Positions 1 to 9,476 of a DNA stretch of 64,000 nucleotides are shown here, in pieces (the first letter of the stretch is position 1; the number at the start of each line of letters is the position of its first letter). The stretch lies in the NCBI RefSeq assembly GCF_013141725.1, contig NZ_WHNZ01000022.1, positions 62,001 to 126,000 on the forward strand. The letters run 5' to 3'. This stretch comes from Paenibacillus planticolens (GTDB lineage: Bacteria; Bacillota; Bacilli; Paenibacillales; NBRC-103111). The notes beneath the pieces were generated by a model. That model searched no databases, was not told the origin of the DNA, and was given only the letters and a program-made list of their open reading frames with translations. The translations under genes were made by a program, and so were the position numbers.

Positions 1-389
1 TGAGAACGATCTTTCTCTGGCAAAGCATCGATAATCCCAATTTGCAAAGCCATTGAAAAAAAAGCCGTCGAACATCCCTGGAGTATGCGAGCAATCAAAA
101 AACCTTCCAAACCGCTGAAGGTATACAGGAGCAGCGCGAGCCCGTTAATCACAAGAATGATACGCAATACTTTGATCGGACCTTGCTGTTTGATGATCTC
201 TCCTGCCCATGGGCGGAATAGCATCGCCGTACACATGTACGCCCCCATGATCAGGCCTATGGCTGTATTGCTGGCTCCCAGCGACTCCCCCCGCAAAGGA
301 ATGATGACGTTCAGTATGGCATTGGCGCTGAAAAAGAGAAGAGCAAGCACATATAAACGTACAAAAGGCCAGGACAACGCTCCGGTCAA
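1..389 (-). CDS. cntE: MFS exporter, CntE-like (opine metallophore export), 3' part outside window
   Basis: The first 129 codons of a major facilitator superfamily protein are present; the gene runs off the window start. I chose the TTG at 389 because an AGGAGG lies 8 nt upstream; an ATG-only reading misses this start. The protein opens with a hydrophobic helix and has an MFS-like loop (LGASNTAIGLIMGAYM) followed by further membrane segments. It is the last gene visible in the run and begins 17 nt after cntF, the place cntE holds in the S. aureus cntKLMABCDFE operon, where it exports staphylopine. Family and position are seen; the export substrate is inferred from the neighbours. Confidence 0.8.
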   Translation of the reverse strand, partial: MTGALSWPFVRLYVLALLFFSANAILNVIIPLRGESLGASNTAIGLIMGAYMCTAMLFRPWAGEIIKQQGPIKVLRIILVINGLALLLYTFSGLEGFLIARILQGCSTAFFSMALQIGIIDALPEKDRS

Positions 390-406
390 AATGTCTTCCT
401 CCTACA

Positions 407-1153
407 TTAAAACGTGATTTGTCTCTGCAATAAGGTTCTTGCATACGCAGACTGTACATGCTGCAATTGTTCAATGGGAACGATTTCTTCGATTTTCCCA
501 TTTCTAAAGATCATCACTCTGTCACAAAGATAGGCGGCAGCCTGCATATCATGCGTGATAAAAATATAGCTCATCCGGTAGATGTCCTTTAAATCTTGGA
601 GCAGCTCGAGCACTTGCGTTTGGACGGATACGTCTAGAGAGCTAATCGCTTCATCCAGTACGATGCACTGGGGTTCCGTTGATATCGCTCTGGCAATACA
701 GACGCGCTGAACCTCCCCACCCGATAACTCATGCGGATATTTCATCCGATAGGACGAGGGCAAGCCAACTTGACGCAAGAGATGGTCCAGTTTGCTGTGA
801 TTCTCCGTGATCCCCTTGTTTCGCAGGCTCAGCGGCTCCATAATCGCTTGTTCAACGGTAAAGAACGGATTAATCGACGAGGTATAATCTTGAAAAACCA
901 CGCTGATATTGCCTGAGCGGACCGTTCGATCCGCAACGTTCTTCCCCTCCAATAAGATGGATCCGCGATCAGGCTTCTCAATTCCGGCAATCAACCGCCC
1001 TAACGTCGATTTGCCGCTTCCGCTTTCGCCAATAATCCCAAGACATTCGCCATAGCCGCATGAAAAAGTAATGTTTTCCAAAATGTGTTGCTTTCTTGTG
1101 GAAAAGAATCCATCTTTTCGATACAATTTCTCAACGCTGTCAACGACTAGCAA
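407..1153 (-). CDS. cntF: ABC transporter ATP-binding protein CntF
   Basis: This is an ATPase of the oligopeptide/nickel importer family, 248 aa. Walker A (GESGSGKS) is at about residues 42-49, the ABC signature LSGGEVQR and a Walker B ending in DE (CIVLDEAISSLD) follow, and the H-loop (FITHDM) is present. It starts at a TTG preceded by GGAGAGGG and overlaps cntD by 14 nt, which suggests translational coupling. With CntD it should power uptake of the metal-loaded opine metallophore through CntB and CntC. It is shorter than many OppF proteins because the usual oligopeptide C-terminal extension is missing. Assignment rests on gene order as well as sequence. Confidence 0.85.
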   Translation of the reverse strand: MLVVDSVEKLYRKDGFFSTRKQHILENITFSCGYGECLGIIGESGSGKSTLGRLIAGIEKPDRGSILLEGKNVADRTVRSGNISVVFQDYTSSINPFFTVEQAIMEPLSLRNKGITENHSKLDHLLRQVGLPSSYRMKYPHELSGGEVQRVCIARAISTEPQCIVLDEAISSLDVSVQTQVLELLQDLKDIYRMSYIFITHDMQAAAYLCDRVMIFRNGKIEEIVPIEQLQHVQSAYARTLLQRQITF

Positions 1154-1964
1154 GCAGTACCCTCTCCTCCATGATTTTTTTAAAATGGGAGCTGAGTGCT
1201 AATCGGCTAGCCACCAGATATTGGGTATAAGGGTGCTGCGATTCTGTAAAAATAGCAGGAATCTGGCCGTTCTCAACAATAGCCCCGTCCCTCATGACCA
1301 GAACCTCATCCGCAATCTTCTTGACAATTCCGAGATCGTGAGAGACTAGAATCATGGAACAGCCAGTTCTCTCCCGCAGACGAATCAATTGCTCTACAAC
1401 CTCGAATTGCGAGATGGTATCGAGCGCTGTCGTCGGTTCATCGGCAATGATGATCTCGGGCTCGATGACAAGCGCTAAAGCGATCATCATCCGCTGGAGC
1501 ATCCCGCCCGATAACTCATGGGGATATTTGTTCATCATCTCCAATGGATTCTTGAGCATGACACTCTTCATCGCATGGATCATTTTTTCTTCGATGTCTT
1601 TCTTATTCCAGTTGAAATGCTGAGCCAGCATCTCTCTCGCATGGACACCAACCACACAGGAAGGGTCAAAGGCGCGCATCCCGTTTTGAACAATCATGTA
1701 GAGGTGCTTGCCTCTTTTCTTTCTCATCTCCTTCGGCGAGAGCGACATCAGACTTTCGCCCTTAAAACGGACATCGCCGGATTGCAGCATCCAAGGCCGA
1801 TTCAATCTCATGAGTGCTCGGCAAGTCAGCGATTTCCCGCTTCCGCTTTCACCAACAATAGCCAGACAGCTTCCTTGCTTCAAGGAAAAGGAACTGTCCG
1901 ATACAAGGACTTCGCTTGTATTCGCATCCCATATTTTCAGATGCTGGGCTTCCAAGATAGGCAT
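1140..1964 (-). CDS. cntD: ABC transporter ATP-binding protein CntD
   Basis: A 274-aa ATPase of the OppD/NikD type. Walker A GESGSGKS is at residues 38-45, the signature LSGGMLQR and Walker B (EIIIADEPTTALD) follow, then the H-loop VSHDLG. The ATG is preceded by GAGGTGA about 11 nt upstream, and only 3 nt separate it from cntC. It is expected to form the asymmetric ATPase pair with CntF under the CntB/CntC permease. In S. aureus CntABCDF imports staphylopine complexed with zinc, nickel, cobalt and other divalent metals; the same role here is inferred from the conserved order. Confidence 0.87.
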   Translation of the reverse strand: MPILEAQHLKIWDANTSEVLVSDSSFSLKQGSCLAIVGESGSGKSLTCRALMRLNRPWMLQSGDVRFKGESLMSLSPKEMRKKRGKHLYMIVQNGMRAFDPSCVVGVHAREMLAQHFNWNKKDIEEKMIHAMKSVMLKNPLEMMNKYPHELSGGMLQRMMIALALVIEPEIIIADEPTTALDTISQFEVVEQLIRLRERTGCSMILVSHDLGIVKKIADEVLVMRDGAIVENGQIPAIFTESQHPYTQYLVASRLALSSHFKKIMEERVLLASR

Positions 1965-1967
1965 GAT

Positions 1968-2831
1968 TTAGATCGTCACCTCTTTGGCCTGCATCTTGTG
2001 GGCAGAGGCATGTAATTTGGGATCCAGCGCAATTTGAAGCGCATCAGACAAGAAATTAAAGGCCGAAACGATAATCATGATGGCGAGGCCTGGCGCCAGC
2101 ATGAGCTGCGGTTTGGAGAACATGACGTTTCTCGCTTCGTTCAGCATCATGCCCCATTCAGCGTGAGGGGCCTGGATACCTAAACCCAGAAACGAGAAGC
2201 CTGACATTTGCAAAATCATTGAGCACATCGCACTGCTTGAAATAACAGCAATATCGGAAAGTGCGGCCGGCATCAGATGTCGAAATATAATTTTCATATC
2301 GCTAATGCCTGTCACTTGGGCAAACTTCACATAATTCTGTTCCGAATACTGCATAACGGAGGCACGGATCACTCTGGCAAACCATGCCCATTTCATGCAA
2401 ACAAACGCAATCAGGATATTCGCAAGCCCCGTTCCCAAGATGCCAACAATCGCAAGCGTCATAACATAGCCGGGAAATGAAAGCATCATATCGCAAATCC
2501 TCATGATCAACGCATCTGCTTTGCCTTTAAAATAACCGGCAAGGAAGCCCAAGAAGGCTCCGATCCCTACGGATATGAACAAAGCAACGGCAACCCACAG
2601 CACGCTGGGGCGAATGCCGTACAGCAATCTCGATAGGATGCATCTCCCCAAGTGGTCGTTCCCTAGCAGATAGCTCCAAGAGAGGCCCACATACCGAAGA
2701 CTCATATTGACTTCTTCCGGATCATGCGGGGCAACTAACGGCGCGCAGAGACCGGCAAGAGCCGTGCTGGCAATAATGGCCAATGAAACCATGGCAAGCT
2801 TATCTTTGGCTAAACGCTTCGAAACCTTCAT
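1968..2831 (-). CDS. cntC: ABC transporter permease CntC
   Basis: A permease of the DppC/NikC type, 287 aa from the ATG at 2831; a GTG one codon upstream is also possible. AAGGAAGG sits about 7 nt before the ATG, and the start overlaps the cntB stop codon. After an N-terminal membrane helix comes the periplasmic-side motif typical of this family (APHDPEEVN, then GNDHLGRCILSRLLYG), then several membrane helices with the permease signature region around ALSDIAVIS. It should form the transmembrane channel with CntB for uptake of the metal-metallophore complex. Confidence 0.87.
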   Translation of the reverse strand: MKVSKRLAKDKLAMVSLAIIASTALAGLCAPLVAPHDPEEVNMSLRYVGLSWSYLLGNDHLGRCILSRLLYGIRPSVLWVAVALFISVGIGAFLGFLAGYFKGKADALIMRICDMMLSFPGYVMTLAIVGILGTGLANILIAFVCMKWAWFARVIRASVMQYSEQNYVKFAQVTGISDMKIIFRHLMPAALSDIAVISSSAMCSMILQMSGFSFLGLGIQAPHAEWGMMLNEARNVMFSKPQLMLAPGLAIMIIVSAFNFLSDALQIALDPKLHASAHKMQAKEVTI

Positions 2832-3763
2832 CACATGTCCTTCCTTAATTTGGGGTTCAACGCCGCATTAATCAGATCGGAAATCGTGTTAAATCCTACA
2901 AAGGCCACTCCCAAAATGAGAACGTAGGCTTGAAGAATCGGAAAATCCCGGCCCATAATGGATTTAACGCTCAAACTTCCCAGCCCCGGCCATGCAAAAA
3001 CATTTTCGATAACGACCGTACCTCCGAGTATCGCAGGTATAGCCATACAAAATATCGAAACAGCCACTTGCAAAGAATTTCTTACAATATGCTTGATAAT
3101 TTTCCTCTCGGACAGGCCGCAAGCTCTTCCGTAGAGAACGTAGTCTTCGTTTAAGTTGCTTAACATGGCGCTTCTGACATTTCGGAAGTAAATCCCCGCA
3201 TAGCTGATCGAGATCACCGAAACCGGCAGGATATAGCTTTGATAGGCATGCATACCGCTTGTCGGCAACAAGTCCAGTTTCACGGAAAAATACCAGATCA
3301 GAAGCGCTCCGAGCCAATATGGCGGCATGGCGGTCAGGAAAAAAGCAATACCTCTGATCGATTTATCGAGCCACTTTCCTTCTTGCAAGGCACAGACGAT
3401 ACCTAACAGGATCGATAACAGAATAATGGCGATCGAAGAAACGAAAGTGAGTTTCAACGTATTCAAAAAAGCTGGGCCGAGTAAAGACCAAACTGGTTTG
3501 CCTGTCGTATAGGAATGTCCGAAATCCAACCGCAGGCAAGCCGTGAGCCAGTGAAAATATCGAATCATGAATGATCTGTCAAGGCCCAACTCGCTCTTGG
3601 TTTGCGCAATGAGCTCATCCGTGATTTGGGGGATATCCCGTGCATGCAGGACGGCTTCAGCGGGATCCATCGGTGAAAGATTAAGCAGGATGAACGTTAC
3701 GAACGATATGATCAGAAGCAGCGGGATGGATAGGAACAGCCTTTTCATCATATACCTTCCCAT
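2831..3763 (-). CDS. cntB: ABC transporter permease CntB
   Basis: A 310-aa permease of the DppB/NikB type. The N-terminal helix is followed by the family hallmark LLNLSPMDPAEAVL and, further on, ELGLDRSFMIRYFHWL and DFGHSYTTGKPV, which are characteristic of peptide/nickel permeases. An ATG preceded by AAGGAGAG is used. The gene lies 17 nt after cntA and overlaps cntC by a few bases. Function as the first channel subunit of the metallophore importer is inferred from family and from the order A-B-C-D-F. Confidence 0.87.
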   Translation of the reverse strand: MGRYMMKRLFLSIPLLLIISFVTFILLNLSPMDPAEAVLHARDIPQITDELIAQTKSELGLDRSFMIRYFHWLTACLRLDFGHSYTTGKPVWSLLGPAFLNTLKLTFVSSIAIILLSILLGIVCALQEGKWLDKSIRGIAFFLTAMPPYWLGALLIWYFSVKLDLLPTSGMHAYQSYILPVSVISISYAGIYFRNVRSAMLSNLNEDYVLYGRACGLSERKIIKHIVRNSLQVAVSIFCMAIPAILGGTVVIENVFAWPGLGSLSVKSIMGRDFPILQAYVLILGVAFVGFNTISDLINAALNPKLRKDM

Positions 3764-3780
3764 TCGTGAACTCTCCTTTG

Positions 3781-5406
3781 TTATTCAAACTTCATTCGCT
3801 CAAACGGCAGTTCGAATTGCGTTTGTTTGAATGAAATGCCTTTTACATTCTTGGGTGCTACGACGGTCATTTTGCCATTGGTAAGCGGGATGAATACGGC
3901 TTCATCATGCACAATTGTCATAATATCGGCGTACAGCGATTTTCTGATTTTCTCATCCGTCGATAAGGTAACTTCGTTAATTTTTTTGTACAGCTCATCC
4001 TCTTTGGCAATCCCTTTGGTCGTATACAAATACGCGGACTCCGAGGTAAATCCGGCTATCGTGCTCTGAGGATCATAAGCCAATCCCCATGTTTGGTTAA
4101 ACAGCAAATCATAGTCGCCTGTCGATCTTCTTTTCGCGATAGACGTGGAATCCTCACCGACTAGTTCCAGCTGGATACCGACATTTTTCAATGAGCTTTG
4201 GATAAATTCAGCCTCTGTTTTTTGCGAAGAGGAATTGCTGTCATAATACACCTTCAACGCCAATTTTTTGCCGTTTTTCGTTCTGGCGCTAGCGCCGCTC
4301 TCCAACGTCCAGCCTGATTGTTCCAACATCTTTTTGGCTGCTTCGGGATCATAGCCCCGTTGTTTCAATTCGACATCCGCATAGTTGACGTTGGAGGAGA
4401 AAAGCGCATTGGCGGCAGTCTCCGTTCCATTCATAATCGTTTTGCTAATCGTTTCCCGATCAATCGCATACCAGATGGCTTCACGAACGGCGGCTTCGCT
4501 TACCGGACTGCTGAATCTGCTGCTGTTGGCGACAATCATTTTCGTATTCATCGGTTCGCTTCTTACCAATTGATACTTGCCGGAAGCAGTTAAACGATTC
4601 ATCGCTTCGACATCGATGCTGTCTGTGCCTCGATCGTCCGTGAATACAACATTGATTTCTCCTTTTTGCAGAGCCAGGAGTGTCGTTTCACCGGACGGAA
4701 GCACCTTGGCCGTAATTTTGTGGATAGCAGGCTCGCCGCCCCAATAGTTTTTATTAGCTTCAAAGGTCGCATATTCATTCGTTTTGTGTTCGGTTAGCAC
4801 ATAAGGACCTGTGCCATGGTAACCACTTACCCCACCTTTCGTGCCCCCATTAACAAAATCTTTGGGAGAAATGAACACATAAGGTCTCGTCATAGATAAT
4901 TCGATCAAAGCTGGAGAGTAAGGCTCCGATAATACCAGCTTAAAGGTATGCTCATCCAGGGCTTCGCTGTTTACAATTTTCGTCGACAGCTTGATCCAGG
5001 CATGTTTGGCGGCATTCGCCTGAATGGCGTCTATGTTTTGTTTCACGGCTGTAGCATTGAAAGGCTCGCCATCGTGAAACTTGATATTTTTCCTTAAGTG
5101 AAACGTGTATTCTTTTTGGTCCTTGGAAATGTCCCAGGATTCAGCGAGATAAGGCTTGATGCCGTCCTTCGTATTCTCAACTAAGGATTCAAAGATCATC
5201 CCTTGAGCGGGCATAGAACCTGTGTATAAATGAGGATTAATATCGTTTATATCTTTAGCTGTTGCATAGATCAGCTCTGTATTCTTTGGGCTGGGCGATT
5301 CCTGAACAGCCGGAACCGACGCAGCCTCCTTCCCGCTGCTGCAGCCTGCGAGTGCCAGCACACACACAATGATCATTTGAACAATGAACATATTTCTTGT
5401 TTTCAC
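3781..5406 (-). CDS. cntA: Metallophore-binding lipoprotein CntA (extracellular solute-binding protein family 5)
   Basis: A 541-aa lipoprotein. It starts at GTG after GGGGAGG and has a signal sequence ending in the lipobox LALAGC (lipidated Cys about residue 22). The mature part is an OppA/NikA-type solute-binding protein: it begins ELIYATAKDINDINPHLYTG and contains the family segments LAESWDISKDQKEYTFHLR and KFHDGEPFNA. It is anchored outside the membrane and hands the metal-metallophore complex to CntBC. It follows cntM after 13 nt, so biosynthesis and uptake are one transcription unit. In S. aureus the orthologous protein binds staphylopine-metal complexes; which opine this one prefers cannot be read from sequence alone. 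Confidence 0.88.
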   Translation of the reverse strand: MKTRNMFIVQMIIVCVLALAGCSSGKEAASVPAVQESPSPKNTELIYATAKDINDINPHLYTGSMPAQGMIFESLVENTKDGIKPYLAESWDISKDQKEYTFHLRKNIKFHDGEPFNATAVKQNIDAIQANAAKHAWIKLSTKIVNSEALDEHTFKLVLSEPYSPALIELSMTRPYVFISPKDFVNGGTKGGVSGYHGTGPYVLTEHKTNEYATFEANKNYWGGEPAIHKITAKVLPSGETTLLALQKGEINVVFTDDRGTDSIDVEAMNRLTASGKYQLVRSEPMNTKMIVANSSRFSSPVSEAAVREAIWYAIDRETISKTIMNGTETAANALFSSNVNYADVELKQRGYDPEAAKKMLEQSGWTLESGASARTKNGKKLALKVYYDSNSSSQKTEAEFIQSSLKNVGIQLELVGEDSTSIAKRRSTGDYDLLFNQTWGLAYDPQSTIAGFTSESAYLYTTKGIAKEDELYKKINEVTLSTDEKIRKSLYADIMTIVHDEAVFIPLTNGKMTVVAPKNVKGISFKQTQFELPFERMKFE

Positions 5407-5419
5407 CGTAATTCCTCCC

Positions 5420-6727
5420 CTATTTTTCTTGCAGGTTCTTTCCTAGTTCACGGCATATCCGCTGTAAATCCTCTTCAAAACTTTGGACGGTAAACGCGAG
5501 CGATAGCTTTCGGTTCTGATTAGCTGCCGCTACTTCAATGATTTTGCGTTCATAGTTACGCAGGAACTTGTCAATGGTTGGACATTTCAAATTGAGCGAG
5601 GTAAGAATGCCTTGTATAATCTTGGTGCGATAGTAGTCTTCTTTCGGCATTCGCGGGATGTCCAGCTCCCCTTCTCGGTTGACGAACATTTTTCGGAAGG
5701 GAACTGCAGAGAAATCGAAGTATTTGCCCTCCTCGTCCGGTTCGGAGAAAGGATCGATAAGCAGCGATGTGTAGCGGATGTACAATAAATATTCCTGAGT
5801 TGTCATGTTAAAATCACTAAAATTTTCTATATCATGACGTGATAAACTTTCCAGTCTGACCGGATAATTGTCATCCGTCATAAACTGAAGTAAGTTCAGC
5901 CGTTTGATTTGAAGGGCATTCAACAGGCTCATGATCTCTTTCCACCCGGCCAGCATATCTCGAATTAAATGCTGCGTAATGGGGCCTTCCGGATAAATTT
6001 TATACACATATTTCTGAACACCCGAATCTCCGAATATCGCGTCCAATGCGAATTCATTCATAAACAGCGCCGGATGAACATATAAAGAGATATTTCTTGT
6101 TTCCGCCTCCATCGGCGTAGCCATTACATCCAGCGCAATGCCTGATTGTTCGAAGAGCTGCTTCAGCACCTCGATATTGGCAGATTGAATCCATGTGGAG
6201 CCTGCATAAATTTTTTTCTTGACCGCGGTTGTCAATACGTGCTGATGTGACTTCTCCGGTATCCATCGGGTATCGCCAAGATAGGTGGAGAAACTGATAA
6301 GTTCAACTTCTGTATGGAATTGATGCATATAATTGCGCACCAGGCTGTTGGAGCCAAGGGTGGGGGAAACGAGAACGATGCATCTTGCGCGCTTCAAAAC
6401 TTCGTCGCTCATCTGTTTTAAAACATCGATATACGCATCTGTGGTTACAGCCAAAATTAGCGCATCCCATTCACCGGTAATCGAACCGTAGCCTTTGAAA
6501 ACGTGATCGATGCGGCACTCACCAGCCATCGCGCGATGCTTTTCATTTTGAATACGGACCTGAACCTGATGATTGCTTTGTTCAAGCGCCGCAAAAAATG
6601 GTTCGGAACGCGCAGATTCTCTGCCTGCAATGCCCAATTGGCATGAAAGCTGTTTTTTTAAACATACGGCAAGCTGAATCGTCGTGGGCCCAGTGCCCAA
6701 CAGCAAAACGCGCTTGAAATCGCTCAT
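5420..6727 (-). CDS. cntM: Opine dehydrogenase CntM (last step of metallophore synthesis)
   Basis: This enzyme reductively condenses the CntL intermediate with a 2-oxo acid (pyruvate in staphylopine, 2-oxoglutarate in pseudopaline) using NAD(P)H. The 435-aa reading starts at the ATG at 6727, placed 5 nt after AAGGAGG; an in-frame ATG 24 nt upstream lacks a good ribosome site. A Rossmann dinucleotide loop GTGPTT is at residues 11-16, followed by a basic/serine stretch (GRESARSE) where the cofactor ribose should sit. The remaining three quarters has the helical opine-dehydrogenase character with no signal peptide, so it is cytoplasmic. Substrate choice (pyruvate or 2-oxoglutarate) is not decidable by eye. 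Confidence 0.87.
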   Translation of the reverse strand: MSDFKRVLLLGTGPTTIQLAVCLKKQLSCQLGIAGRESARSEPFFAALEQSNHQVQVRIQNEKHRAMAGECRIDHVFKGYGSITGEWDALILAVTTDAYIDVLKQMSDEVLKRARCIVLVSPTLGSNSLVRNYMHQFHTEVELISFSTYLGDTRWIPEKSHQHVLTTAVKKKIYAGSTWIQSANIEVLKQLFEQSGIALDVMATPMEAETRNISLYVHPALFMNEFALDAIFGDSGVQKYVYKIYPEGPITQHLIRDMLAGWKEIMSLLNALQIKRLNLLQFMTDDNYPVRLESLSRHDIENFSDFNMTTQEYLLYIRYTSLLIDPFSEPDEEGKYFDFSAVPFRKMFVNREGELDIPRMPKEDYYRTKIIQGILTSLNLKCPTIDKFLRNYERKIIEVAAANQNRKLSLAFTVQSFEEDLQRICRELGKNLQEK

Positions 6728-6756
6728 AGAAACCTCCTTTTCATCTTGCAAGCGGG

Positions 6757-7548
6757 TTAAGCTTTGCGGTACAACGCAACATCGAACACTTGGTTAGGGC
6801 GCAAGATCGTATCAACCAGCTGCCATTTGTGTTCGTCAACCTCTTGCATCGGGTAATTAAACAGTGACTTCAACCCATTCCCGTAACGCATCGCCACCAC
6901 GACATCTTCAATCGTCAACGCATGCAATTGATCCAAGAGCTCATATTTATTAGATACGGTTGAACTGAAAATGATATGGGTAGCTTCGCGTGTGAAGATC
7001 AGCTCTTCTACGAATTTTTGTTCCAACCGAATGTTGAACTGGCTGCCCAGCTGTTTCACAACAAGTGATCCAAGGGAAACGGCCTCATCATCAATATCGA
7101 TCCCCACGACTTCGGCCCCTGTTCGCCCCGCAATCAGCAGCGGTGTCATCGGGAACGAACCTGAACCGACCATCAACACTTTGGAATCGGAGGTTACCTT
7201 GGAACTCCCAAACTCTTGTTCAATGCACGATTCAATATTCATAAAATAGTCGGTGATCTCCGAGTCTCCCTGCTGCAGCCGGAATGCGCGATATTTCTCC
7301 ATAATGGCTACGGCAATGGCCGACTTCCTTCTTAAGTCTTCTACTAGCCTAGGGAATTCCTCAAGGTTCTCTTCCCAACGTTCCCACGCTACTTGATTAG
7401 CGGGATTTGTTATAAAGGCGGAATATGTATTGATCAACTGCTCTAAGGCTGTACGATGTGTAAGGGTATGATCATAATGTGACACCAGTTGATCGAATTG
7501 TTTGGAAAATTCAACCAACGTTGCTTGAAACGTTTCTGCTGCCTGCAT
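6757..7548 (-). CDS. cntL: Nicotianamine synthase-like aminobutyrate transferase CntL
   Basis: A 263-aa cytoplasmic enzyme of the nicotianamine synthase-like family. It transfers an aminobutyrate unit from S-adenosylmethionine to histidine. The N-terminal half is helical; a SAM-binding loop (LMVGSGSFPMTPLL) is at about residues 125-138, followed by GIDIDDEAV, the acidic strand that normally holds the adenosine ribose. A conserved-looking MRYGNGLKSLFNYP occurs near the C-terminus. It starts at ATG after GGGGGA, 11 nt after cntK. Its place between a histidine racemase and an opine dehydrogenase makes the role secure; D-His as acceptor is inferred from the presence of cntK. Confidence 0.9.
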   Translation of the reverse strand: MQAAETFQATLVEFSKQFDQLVSHYDHTLTHRTALEQLINTYSAFITNPANQVAWERWEENLEEFPRLVEDLRRKSAIAVAIMEKYRAFRLQQGDSEITDYFMNIESCIEQEFGSSKVTSDSKVLMVGSGSFPMTPLLIAGRTGAEVVGIDIDDEAVSLGSLVVKQLGSQFNIRLEQKFVEELIFTREATHIIFSSTVSNKYELLDQLHALTIEDVVVAMRYGNGLKSLFNYPMQEVDEHKWQLVDTILRPNQVFDVALYRKA

Positions 7549-7559
7549 TCGTTTTCCCC

Positions 7560-8411
7560 CTAAGCAGTGCTATCGTTAATATCAATAAAAGCTTTCCCTT
7601 GTGCGACAATGCCGACAAGACCTTCAATGCAAAGGTTTGCCGCTTCTTCTTCATTATAATTAGCATGAACTTGTATCATGCCGCCTGGCTGCTTGACTTC
7701 CGCAGCGATCTTTTCTTTGTGCTTCCAAGCCAAATAAGCGCCTACAGAAGCCGTGCCTGAACCGCATCCCCGTTCCCAAACCATGCTGTCCAGATGAGGA
7801 ACATAGATGAGCGGTGCCAGTTCATGGGCGCTCACCTTATACAGTAAAATACCGATTAAGTTAGCTCCCAACGTTAAGCCAAGTAATTTAGCTAGAGATT
7901 CCGCTTTGTTCCTGATCGACTCATGAAATTCATCCACTTCAATGACAATATGAATAAAATCGGGGTATCTCACGATAATGACGGCCAAATCGTTGCCCTC
8001 GTACGGAATGATACGTTCTTCGATATGTTGGGGAATCGGCATCGCAACGCTGCAGTAAAACCCAGTTGACTTTCTTTGCACCAAACAAGTTAGCAGTTCA
8101 TCTGTACCTGAGACTTCTAAAACGATGTCAGTCGAATCATTTAGCTCCATGTTTCGTTCAGAGGCAATGAACGCCGCCAAGGCCATGCACGCATTTCCGC
8201 AAAACTCGCCACCTGCCATTTGCAAATGAGCTGCAGCATTGCTGTTTACCGGCGCTTCAATAAATCCGACTTGCTCTGCGTGCACATGATCATAGGACAT
8301 GAGTTTGGTAGCTATGTGTTTGTACTCATCCCTCGTGTGGTTCGACTTGACCAAAATTGTCATGTTTTGGGTAGGACTGCACTTAATGAAATCCACGATC
8401 TGTTTCCCCAC
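7560..8411 (-). CDS. cntK: Histidine racemase CntK (DapF-like fold)
   Basis: A 283-aa member of the diaminopimelate epimerase fold that in S. aureus converts L-histidine to D-histidine for staphylopine. The two catalytic cysteines of this cofactor-free racemase family are visible: C71 in GGEFCGNACMA and C216 in ERGCGSGTASVG. I chose the GTG at 8411 because AGGAGG lies 6 nt upstream; a longer ATG reading would include the ribosome site itself. The presence of CntK implies a D-His metallophore, as in staphylopine and unlike pseudopaline, whose cluster lacks cntK. It follows the CobW gene after 34 nt and precedes cntL by 11 nt. Confidence 0.88.
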   Translation of the reverse strand: MGKQIVDFIKCSPTQNMTILVKSNHTRDEYKHIATKLMSYDHVHAEQVGFIEAPVNSNAAAHLQMAGGEFCGNACMALAAFIASERNMELNDSTDIVLEVSGTDELLTCLVQRKSTGFYCSVAMPIPQHIEERIIPYEGNDLAVIIVRYPDFIHIVIEVDEFHESIRNKAESLAKLLGLTLGANLIGILLYKVSAHELAPLIYVPHLDSMVWERGCGSGTASVGAYLAWKHKEKIAAEVKQPGGMIQVHANYNEEEAANLCIEGLVGIVAQGKAFIDINDSTA

Positions 8412-8445
8412 TTCGCTCCTCCTATGCACGGAAGTTGTTCATTGG

Positions 8446-9456
8446 TCACACTTCTTGTAAAACTTGGATCACGTCATCTTTGGAAAAATTCTCCCCGATG
8501 AAGACCGCTACGTTTTGAACCGCGACTTTGGGCTTGATGCTTAGATTCATGAATTCGAGCTCCCGATAGGCGTACTGAAACAAATGATGCTTGGTGGATT
8601 CTCCGTCTGTGGTTTGCACAATGCCTTTGGCGCGATACACTTGCTGTGGAAGAGTGCGAATGACTTCCTCGAACTTATCCAGATCAATTGGCCGGTTAAA
8701 ATAATGCGTATAGGCCATAACGTGATCATGCGTATGGTGATTGTGCGCCTTGCCGCCTGTGTCGGATTGGCGATGATCGCAAGTCTGGCCATGTTCGCTG
8801 CTGCATGTCGCCATGTTTCCCAGCCTAAGGGTTTCTTGAGCAGCCATCCCATTCAACGATGCCAGTATTTGCATGTCCATATGGCAGTAAACCGTGACTT
8901 CAATGCCTGCAAACGGGTTCCACTCCCGGAGCAGCTGATCCAGCTCGTCCAGCTCCTCTGCCGATACCTTATCCGCTTTATTCAGAATGACAAGGGAGGC
9001 GCAGCGAATTTGTTCCTTCATTAAGGCCAACGTTTTGCTGCGCGAATTCCGGCTCAACTCAAACAGATGCGGTGCATCTACGACGGTAACGATGGACTGG
9101 AGTTCCACGGGCATGATCAGAGAAGCATCCGTAACCCCTTCAATAATTTCCATCGGGTTCGCGATCCCGGTAGACTCAATGAAAATCGCATCGGGCTGAT
9201 GTTCCGTGTATAAGCTTTTTATCGCCATACTGAGATCACCGCGAATGGTGCAGCAGATGCAGCCGCTCAGCATTTCTGTCATTGGAACCTCTTCTCCAAT
9301 GATCATGCCATCCAGGTTGATTTCTCCAATTTCGTTCATGATGACAACAGGTTTCTTGCCGGATTCCGTGTAATAATCCAATGTCTTCTTTAACAAGGTC
9401 GTTTTGCCGCTGCCAAGAAATCCGGAGAAAAGATGAATAGGTACTGATTGCAGCAT
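8446..9456 (-). CDS. CobW/COG0523 GTPase, putative zinc metallochaperone
   Basis: A 336-aa G3E-family GTPase. Walker A GSGKTT is at residues 15-20, the metal-binding CxCC signature (SGCICCT) has C66, C68 and C69, and the guanine motif NKAD is near 159. A His/Cys-rich loop at about 218-245 (including HNHHTHDH) probably adds metal sites before the CobW C-terminal domain. The ATG at 9456 follows GGGAGG. Zur-controlled COG0523 proteins (YciC in Bacillus subtilis, ZigA in other genera) are thought to deliver zinc under starvation. Its place in the run directly ahead of the metallophore genes supports a zinc role; the client protein is unknown. Confidence 0.87.
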   Translation of the reverse strand: MLQSVPIHLFSGFLGSGKTTLLKKTLDYYTESGKKPVVIMNEIGEINLDGMIIGEEVPMTEMLSGCICCTIRGDLSMAIKSLYTEHQPDAIFIESTGIANPMEIIEGVTDASLIMPVELQSIVTVVDAPHLFELSRNSRSKTLALMKEQIRCASLVILNKADKVSAEELDELDQLLREWNPFAGIEVTVYCHMDMQILASLNGMAAQETLRLGNMATCSSEHGQTCDHRQSDTGGKAHNHHTHDHVMAYTHYFNRPIDLDKFEEVIRTLPQQVYRAKGIVQTTDGESTKHHLFQYAYRELEFMNLSIKPKVAVQNVAVFIGENFSKDDVIQVLQEV

Positions 9457-9476
9457 AGGATGAACCTCCCTGACTT

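Noticed and set aside
2277..2496. Short frames on both strands inside cntC
   Set aside because: No ribosome site and the cntC frame explains the whole interval.
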